A stretch of DNA of 6,188 bases, taken from contig CP070771.1 of NCBI GenBank assembly GCA_020345785.1, forward strand, positions 4,142,177 through 4,148,364, given 5' to 3'. Position numbers and translations under genes: made by a program. The notes beneath the pieces were generated by a model. That model saw nothing but the letters and a program-made list of their open reading frames with translations. It made no database searches and was not told the DNA's origin. Source of the stretch: Desulfobacterales bacterium (lineage in GTDB: Bacteria; Desulfobacterota; Desulfobacteria; Desulfobacterales; JAFDCJ01). Positions within the stretch are counted from its first letter, which is position 1. Every line of letters begins with the position of its first letter. This document shows positions 1 to 5,100 of the stretch, piece after piece.

Positions 1-719
1 CCCGGCACTCTTTTCTGCATGTACTTGGCCATGCCCACACTTTTCATCGGCGTCAAGCCGGCCAAAATATAAGCCTTTTCATGCAGACCACGCTCGCGCA
101 CGCCTTCCATCCATTTTTCAAATTTATCGAGATTATAAATACACTGGGTCTGAATGAATTCCACTCCGGCGGCGATCTTTTTGGCCAGCCGCGGAACACG
201 AATTTCGAATGGATCGGCAAACGGGTTGGCGGCCGCCCCCACAAACATCTTCGGCGGACGATTCAGATCGTCCCCGCCTAAAAATTTACCCTCGTCACGC
301 ATGAGCCTTACCATCTGGATCAGCTGCATGGAGTCAATGTCATGCACATTCTGCCCTTTGGGATTGTCGCCAAAGCTCTGATGATCACCCGAGAGACACA
401 GAATATTGTGGATATCAAATGAAGCTGCCCCCAGAATGTCGCTTTGCAGCGCAATTCGGTTACGATCGCGCGTCACCATTTGTAAAACCGGTTCCAGGCC
501 CATGAGCTTCAAACGGATACAGGCCGCCAAACTGCACAAGCGGGTCATCGACGTTTGGTTATCGGTGATGTTGATCGCATCCACATGGTCTTTGATCATT
601 TCGGCTTTTTCGATGATGTGCTTGGGGTCACTGCCGCGAGGAGGTCCGCACTCAGACGTTACGCCAAAATGGCCTTCACTCAAAATCTTTTCGAGTTTGC
701 TCGGTGTTTTTACGCTCAT
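1..719 (-). CDS. metF: Methylenetetrahydrofolate reductase MetF (3'-partial)
   Basis: Flavin enzyme interconverting 5,10-methylene- and 5-methyl-tetrahydrofolate; in this setting it is the methyl-branch step of the acetyl-CoA pathway. The first 239 codons are open and continuous down to position 1, so roughly the last 50-60 residues of a typical 290-300 aa MetF are missing. Visible landmarks: TSECGPPRG at 21-29, with E23 in the place of the catalytic Glu of E. coli MetF; NITDNQTS at 50-57; QMVTRDRNR at 80-88; LSGDH at 109-113, with D112 matching the flavin/folate-contacting Asp of the RGD segment in E. coli; and FIQTQCIYN at about 207-215. The ATG at 719-717 overlaps the metV stop, with GGAGG ten bases upstream inside metV. 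With MetV, MvhD and HdrA in the same operon, the electron donor is probably not simply NADH (inference). Confidence 0.93.
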   Translation of the reverse strand, partial: MSVKTPSKLEKILSEGHFGVTSECGPPRGSDPKHIIEKAEMIKDHVDAINITDNQTSMTRLCSLAACIRLKLMGLEPVLQMVTRDRNRIALQSDILGAASFDIHNILCLSGDHQSFGDNPKGQNVHDIDSMQLIQMVRLMRDEGKFLGGDDLNRPPKMFVGAAANPFADPFEIRVPRLAKKIAAGVEFIQTQCIYNLDKFEKWMEGVRERGLHEKAYILAGLTPMKSVGMAKYMQKRVP

Positions 720-1384
720 TGCTGCACATCCTCCCTGGCTACTTTTCTGGGACCCCCCGCCCGGTCGGTCGACCAATCTTTGAGCGGACACAGGGTTTCG
801 TATTCATCGAGTTTATTTAATGCCTTCATTCGATCGACGATCAACTGCCAGGCACAGTCGACCTCGGGGTTGATCTCGCATTTGCCTGCAGTTGAGCCGC
901 CGCAGGGACCATTGAACAGGCGCTTGGCACACCGCGCAACCGGACAAACGCTGCCGGTGGTCGCCAATATGCACTGTCCGCAGCCCTGGCAGCGTTCCGT
1001 CCAAAGTCCTCTTTTCTCGGTTGCTCCCATAAAACAGGTGTTGACCCCCGGATAGATCATGGTGGAAGGGTATTGTTCCGCGGTAAACTGAACACCGACT
1101 CCACAAGCAAGGGAAACCACGGCATCATATTGATCAATGATGTCACGAATCTCCTCTACATATTCCTGATCACATTGCCTCTCAAGGGTAACTTCATCGA
1201 TTCTGACGTCTTTGCCCTGATTTTTTGCATTCATCCGCAAAGCCGAAGCCAGAACCTGAACTTCCTTCTTGCCCCCTGCTTCGCATACCGTAACGCACTC
1301 ATTGCATCCCAGGACCAGGATGTTTGTGTAATCTTTGAGGTACTCGATTATCTCCTCAACCGGCTTTTTGTCTGCAACTATCAT
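716..1384 (-). CDS. metV: MetV, cysteine-rich partner of methylenetetrahydrofolate reductase (MTHFR C-terminal-type domain)
   Basis: 222 residues, complete. MetV proteins form a complex with MetF in the Wood-Ljungdahl pathway and bind Fe-S (and probably zinc), giving MetF a link to electron carriers other than NAD(P)H. Three Cys lie near the N terminus (C27, C30, C34, in LGCNECVTVC), with single Cys at 71, 94 and 117. A dense C-terminal cluster follows: C132, C135 and C138 in RCQGCGQC, then C147, C152, C161, C169 and C177, including the family-like segment FNGPCGG. The ATG at 1384 is preceded by GAGG nine bases upstream. The stop overlaps the metF start by four bases (ATGA), so the two are probably translationally coupled at similar levels. 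The C-terminal 20 or so residues are polar and low in conservation cues. Family assignment is strong; the exact cluster content cannot be read from sequence alone. Confidence 0.9.
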   Translation of the reverse strand: MIVADKKPVEEIIEYLKDYTNILVLGCNECVTVCEAGGKKEVQVLASALRMNAKNQGKDVRIDEVTLERQCDQEYVEEIRDIIDQYDAVVSLACGVGVQFTAEQYPSTMIYPGVNTCFMGATEKRGLWTERCQGCGQCILATTGSVCPVARCAKRLFNGPCGGSTAGKCEINPEVDCAWQLIVDRMKALNKLDEYETLCPLKDWSTDRAGGPRKVAREDVQQ

Positions 1385-1393
1385 AGAACGTGA

Positions 1394-1397
1394 CCTC
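1394..1397 (-). promoter_or_regulatory. Shine-Dalgarno of metV
   Basis: GAGG on the minus strand, within AAGAGAGGTCACG, lies nine bases before the metV ATG at 1384. It is close in sequence to the mvhD ribosome-binding site (GAGAGG) and supports the annotated metV start. Confidence 0.6.
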
Positions 1398-1410
1398 TCT
1401 TATTTTAATT

Positions 1411-1483
1411 GGTTTGCCCGTTGACCTGTTGAGCCCGTTGACCCGTTGTCCTATGAAACCGGCGAACAGGCAACCGGCCAACC
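1411..1483 (-). repeat. Large imperfect inverted repeat in the mvhD-metV spacer
   Basis: Plus-strand 1411-1430 is the reverse complement of 1465-1483 with 17 matches, two mismatches and one bulged base. The central loop is about 34 nt and itself contains partly complementary segments (cccgttg against aaaccgg). In the mRNA this would be a long GC-rich hairpin ending about 26 bases before the metV start. The stem is followed by an A-rich stretch, not a U-run, so it does not look like an intrinsic terminator. Possible roles are mRNA stabilisation, differential expression of metVF, or a dispersed repeat element. Confidence 0.7.
1414..1450. repeat. Degenerate short tandem repeat, unit about TTGACCCG (7-9 nt)
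   Basis: On the plus strand, TTG-starting units begin at 1414, 1421, 1429, 1438 and 1446 (ttgcccg, ttgacctg, ttgagcccg, ttgacccg, ttgtcc). Across the loop a second direct repeat, aaccggc, occurs at 1457-1463 and 1472-1478. The tandem array forms one arm of the inverted repeat in this spacer. Confidence 0.65.
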
Positions 1484-1487
1484 AAAG

Positions 1488-1919
1488 CTATGCCGCTTTA
1501 TTTTTAGCGAGCTTGATCGGATTCGGTCCAAGCTCTTTTATTGTTGCGGTAAAATCCGTCGCATACTGGGCAAAACGCGGCCCTTCACTGGATGAAAGGT
1601 TGAACATTTTCGCCCGCTCGCCGCCGATTCCAATGGTATCCAGAATCTTCTGGGCTTGCACCACCCTCCTTTTGGCCATTAAATTACCCGTGTTGAAGTG
1701 GCACTCGCCTTCCAGGCATCCGATAACGCATGCACCGTCGGCGCCCTTTTCGAACGCACGCAAGATGTGAATGACATCTACCTTGCCAGTGCAGGGAACA
1801 CGGACAATTCTGATGTTTGTCGGGTATTGCAATCGCATCGAACCTGCCAGGTCCGCCGCCGTGTAACCTCAGAAATTGCAGCAAAATGCAATGATGATCG
1901 GCTCAAAGTCCTCGCTCAT
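1488..1919 (-). CDS. mvhD: MvhD/FrhD-family [2Fe-2S] electron-transfer subunit, selenoprotein (in-frame UGA = Sec17)
   Basis: Small cytoplasmic protein that in methanogens and acetogens passes electrons between HdrA and a partner enzyme. Read through TGA at 1871-1869 it is 143 residues, the usual family length. It begins MSEDFEPIIIAFCCNF, then Sec17, then GYTAADLAGS. Ordinary MvhD proteins have Cys at this place (CCNxC pattern). Other likely ligands are C13, C14, C43 (PCTGKVD), C68 and C73 (GCLEGECH). The start at 1919 is supported by GAGAGG five bases upstream and by family-like sequence from the first residues. The ATG at 1838 (residue 28) is only the first Met after the Sec codon and would remove the metal-site segment. 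It lies 240 bp after the hdrA fusion and 103 bp before metV. Expression would need SelA, SelB, tRNA-Sec and SelD elsewhere in the genome. The alternative, a nonsense mutation, is unlikely because the frame, the Cys position and a SECIS-like hairpin all agree. Confidence 0.92.
1839..1871 (-). promoter_or_regulatory. Sec UGA codon with bacterial SECIS-like hairpin
   Basis: The UGA occupies 1871-1869. Downstream in the mRNA, CGGACCU pairs with AGGUUCG around a GGC loop. The stem has seven base pairs, one of them G·U, formed by 1855-1849 and 1845-1839, with the loop at 1848-1846. The loop starts 21 nt after the UGA, and its first two bases are G. This agrees with the general description of bacterial SECIS elements: a short apical loop with an early G, about 16-37 nt after the UGA. 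The fold was found by eye; no energy was computed. Confidence 0.8.
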
Positions 1920-1924
1920 GGTTT

Positions 1925-1930
1925 CCTCTC
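1925..1930 (-). promoter_or_regulatory. Shine-Dalgarno of mvhD (decides the start)
   Basis: The minus strand reads GAGAGG here, and its GAGG core sits five bases before the ATG at 1919-1917. It supports translation starting upstream of the in-frame TGA rather than at the ATG at 1838. Confidence 0.75.
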
Positions 1931-1940
1931 AAAAGAATTC

Positions 1941-2026
1941 GTTGATTAAGTTGATTGGTTAATTGAGTATAAAGGATTCAAACTATTCAAATAATCGTTC
2001 AACCGAATCAAAATGTTAATCAATCA
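1941..2026. repeat. AT-rich 9-nt tandem repeats with an enclosing inverted repeat
   Basis: Plus-strand 9-mers gttgattaa, gttgattgg and ttaattgag occupy 1941-1967, and attcaaact and attcaaata occupy 1976-1993. Segment 1952-1962 is the reverse complement of 2016-2026 at 10 of 11 positions, and gattc/gaatc arms (1975-1979 and 2005-2009) nest inside it. This could be a regulatory structure upstream of mvhD or only a by-product of low-complexity sequence. Confidence 0.55.
1966..1971 (-). promoter_or_regulatory. Possible -10 element of an internal promoter for mvhD-metV-metF
   Basis: TATACT on the minus strand lies in an AT-rich stretch about 47 bases before the mvhD ATG. No good -35 is present at 16-18 bp: the hexamer at 17 bp is TTATTT, and TTGAAT motifs sit at unsuitable spacing. 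It is a weak candidate only. Confidence 0.22.
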
Positions 2027-2044
2027 CTAAATGTGCACATTACG

Positions 2045-2076
2045 CTATGCCCTATGCGCTGAGGGTTCGACCTCAG
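2045..2076. repeat. CTATGCS heptamer pair followed by a 6-bp hairpin
   Basis: Two heptamers (ctatgcc at 2045, ctatgcg at 2052) are followed by ctgagg/cctcag inverted arms at 2059-2076 with a six-base loop. No U-run follows on either strand, so this is not called a terminator. Confidence 0.5.
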
Positions 2077-2087
2077 ACATCATTAAT

Positions 2088-2115
2088 CTCAGTCCTCAGT
2101 CCTCGTCGCTCAGTC
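2088..2115. repeat. Heptamer array CTCAGTC, four units
   Basis: Plus-strand units in strict 7-nt phase: ctcagtc, ctcagtc, ctcgtcg, ctcagtc. Three of four are identical. Only seven bases separate it from the neighbouring TTCCGAC array, which has the same period but a different unit. Confidence 0.85.
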
Positions 2116-2122
2116 CTTTCAA

Positions 2123-2164
2123 TTCCGACTTCCGACTTCCTAATTCCCACTTCCAACTTCTAAA
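2123..2164. repeat. Heptamer array TTCCGAC, six units
   Basis: Plus-strand units in strict 7-nt phase: ttccgac, ttccgac, ttcctaa, ttcccac, ttccaac, ttctaaa. The first two are identical and the rest differ at one to four positions. The last unit contains the TAG stop of the hdrA fusion (2162-2160), so the array abuts the coding end exactly. Confidence 0.85.
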
Positions 2165-5100
2165 GCACTCCCTCCAGCAACGCCTCCACTTTGCAAAGAA
2201 TCTGGTCGTCCTCGTACCAGTTCAGCTGGATGGCTTTGGCCGGACACTCCGCACAACATATGCCGCACCCGTGACACAGCGCCTCATCGATCTCGCTGAC
2301 ACCGTCTTCGTTGATCCTGGGAACACCGTAGGGACATGAGCGGACACAGATCAGACAGCTGGCACATTTGTCGGCCTCCACTTGAGCGGTGACCGCCGAT
2401 AGGGTGAGACTGGCCTGGGACAGAAATGTAATGGCCCTGGCCGACGCGGCATAGGCTTGGGCGATGGCTTCCGATAGCAGCTTGGGACTGTGGGCCGTAC
2501 CGCACACAAAAATTCCCTCGGTAACCATATCCACCGGTCTCAACTTGACATGGGCCTCCATAAAGTAACCTTCCGCTGTGCGGGCCAGTTTGAGAATGGA
2601 CGAAAGCTCCTCGGTGTCCTGAGCCTGCATGCCGGCGCTCAACACCAGCAGGTCGGCGGTGGTTTTCACCTTGCGATTGAGGATGTGGTCGGTGAAAGTG
2701 ACCTCAACCCCGTCTGCCGCAGATTCCACAACCGGCGGATCCTCGGCTTCAAACCGGAAGAAGAGAACGCCTTTTTTGCGTGCTTCGGTGTAGTAGTCCT
2801 CCAGCAGACCGTAGGTCCGGATATCCCGGTACAGGACATAAACGTTCATGTCGGGATTGAGCTCTTTTAAATGCAACGCATTTTTCACCGCCGTCTGGCA
2901 ACAGATTCTGGAGCAGTTGGGATTTTCCTCGTTGCGCGATCCGACACATTGAATCATGACCACGGTTTCCGAATCACCGATATCCTCTTTTTCCATCCTG
3001 GCTGCCAATTCCAGCTGGGTCATCACCTTTTCATTGCGGCCGTAAAGAAATTCATCCTCTTTGGGCTGGTACTCATTGGCGCCTGTGGCCACGATAACCA
3101 CCCCGTGATCAATTTTTCGCTGGACCATTTCCGGGCCCACCAGAATTTCGGTGGTAAAATTGCCCTTGAATCCCCCGAAATCGAGAATCAAGGCATTGGT
3201 CAGCACCTGAATTTTGTCGTGATTGGAAACCTTGGCAACCAGTTCGCCCAGATATTTTTTGACGTTGGCGCCTTCAATGGTCGCCGTCAGTCGATTGGCC
3301 AGGCCACCCAGCTCGGCTTCTTTTTCCACCAGGATGACTTCGTACCCTTGATCGGCCAATCCCAGAGCTGCATTCATGCCGGCCACGCCGCCACCGACCA
3401 CCAAGCCTCGCTGAACAACAGGAATTTTCTTTTCCTCCAGCGGGTGCAGGGTACCGGCGCGGGCCACGGACATGCGCACCAGATCCTTGGCCTTGGCGGA
3501 TGCTTCCTCGTTGGTCTGGGAGTGGACCCAGGAATCCTGGTTGCGGATGTTGGCCATCTCAAACAGATATTTGTTCAGACCGCAGGCTTCCATGGTGTCC
3601 TGGAAAATGGGCTCATGGGTCTTGGGACTGCAGGCCGCCACCACCACACGGTTCAAGTTATGCTCCTCGATGATCTTTTTCATCTGTTCCTGGGAATCCT
3701 GGGAGCAGGTAAAAAGATTCTGGGTGGCGTAAACCACGTTCGGCAGGCCCTTGGCATATTCTTCAACTGCCGCCACATCGACCACGCTTGATATATTCAC
3801 ACCGCAGTTGCACACGAACACGCCGACCCTGGGCGCCTCCCCGGTCACATCGATTTGATCCGGCACTTCGACACTGCGGGTGAGGGAGTTGCGGGCGCCG
3901 GCCAGGCGGGATCCCGCGGCAGAGGCCGCGGCGCTGGCTTCGATAACCGATCCGGGAATGTCTTTGGGCTCCTGAAACACACCGCAGGCGTAAACGCCGG
4001 GCCGGGAGGTTTCGATCGGGGTAAAGGGATGGGTCACCGCAAAATTGGATTTATTCAGCTCGACTCCCAGTCGCTGGGCCATTTCAACCGTTGATTGCGG
4101 GACCTGGAGACCCACCGAAAGAACCACCATGTCAAATTCTTCTATTTGAAGCTGACCGGCGTCATCCATATAGCGCAGACTCAGATTACCGGTGTCGCCG
4201 ACCTCGTCCAGCGAATGAATGCGTGATTTGATGAAACGGATGCCGGCTTCTTTGGCGCGGTTGTAATATTTTTCATAATCCTTGCCGAAGGTTCGAATAT
4301 CCATATTAAAAATGACGCAGTCCATATCCCCTTCGGCATGCTCCTTGGCGATCATGGAATCCTTGCAGGCGTACATGCAGCAAACCGAAGAACAGTACCC
4401 ATTGCCGCATTGATTGGTGTCCCTGGAACCGACGCACTGCAGCCAGGCGATTTTCTGAGGTTCCCGGCCATCCGAAGGCCGCTTCAGGTGGCCCATGGTT
4501 GGCCCCGAGGCGCTGAGGATTCTTTCAAATTCAAGACTGGTGACCACATTGGGGCTGGTCTTGTAGTGATAGACGTTTTCCAGCTGGGTCGGGTCATAGG
4601 GTTCACTGCCGGGACATAGAATCACGGAACCGACATCAAGCTCGAGGAGTTCTTCCTGCTGACTGTGATCGATGGCATTGGCCAGACAGGCATCCACGCA
4701 CTGGTAGCACTCGCAGCAATAGCCGCAATTTAGGCAGCGGCCCGCTTCCTGGCGGCCTGCTGTTTCTTCATAGCCAAGTTCCACTTCTGCGAAATTGCCC
4801 TGACGTTTTTCAACCGGCAGCTCCGGCATTCGGGCCCGCGGCATCTTGGGTTCGTCATCGGGAATCGGCCGGTAGCAAGGATCTTCGTAAACGATCGGTT
4901 CGCGCCCGGCGGCCATGTCACGGCCTTCAATGTAACGCAGGATGGACTCGGCGGCTTCCTTGCCGGCCCCGATGGCACCAATAGCCACCCAGGGGCCGGT
5001 TTGCAGATCACCGCCGGCAAACACCCCTTCACGCTCGGTGGCAAATGTCACCGAATCAACGTCGGTGGTTCCCCAGCGCGAGAATGTCAAGCCGGTTACA

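Larger units (their letters stand above)
1920..2159. other. 240-bp non-coding spacer between the hdrA fusion and mvhD
   Basis: No gene is supported here. From the mvhD side it holds the mvhD ribosome-binding site, an AT-rich stretch (about 1931-2030) made of 9-nt repeats, a palindrome-containing segment (2041-2076), then two heptamer arrays that run up to and into the hdrA stop codon. The AT-rich half would suit a promoter for mvhD-metV-metF, but only weak hexamers are visible. Confidence 0.8.

Noticed and set aside
1488..1838. A 116-residue MvhD starting at ATG 1838
   Set aside because: It lacks the N-terminal CC-containing metal-site segment, and the same frame continues upstream through TGA to a well-placed ATG with a Shine-Dalgarno at 1919.
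1869..1871. TGA as a nonsense mutation making mvhD a pseudogene
   Set aside because: The rest of the frame is intact, the codon sits at a Cys position known to be a Sec site in this family, and a SECIS-like hairpin follows at the right distance.
2059..2076. Intrinsic terminator after the hdrA fusion
   Set aside because: The stem is only 6 bp and is not followed by a U-run in the minus-strand transcript; on the plus strand there is no gene to terminate.
2088..2164. CRISPR-like or phage attachment repeat
   Set aside because: The units are 7 nt and directly adjacent with no spacers, and no cas, integrase or tRNA gene is near.
2031..2339. 102-codon plus-strand open frame beginning in the spacer
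   Set aside because: Its first part translates the heptamer arrays and the rest is antisense to the hdrA 3' end; no ribosome-binding site was seen.
2871..3791. 306-codon open frame on the plus strand
   Set aside because: It lies wholly antisense to the HdrA coding sequence, is rich in His/Gln/Phe as expected of an antisense shadow, and resembles no family.
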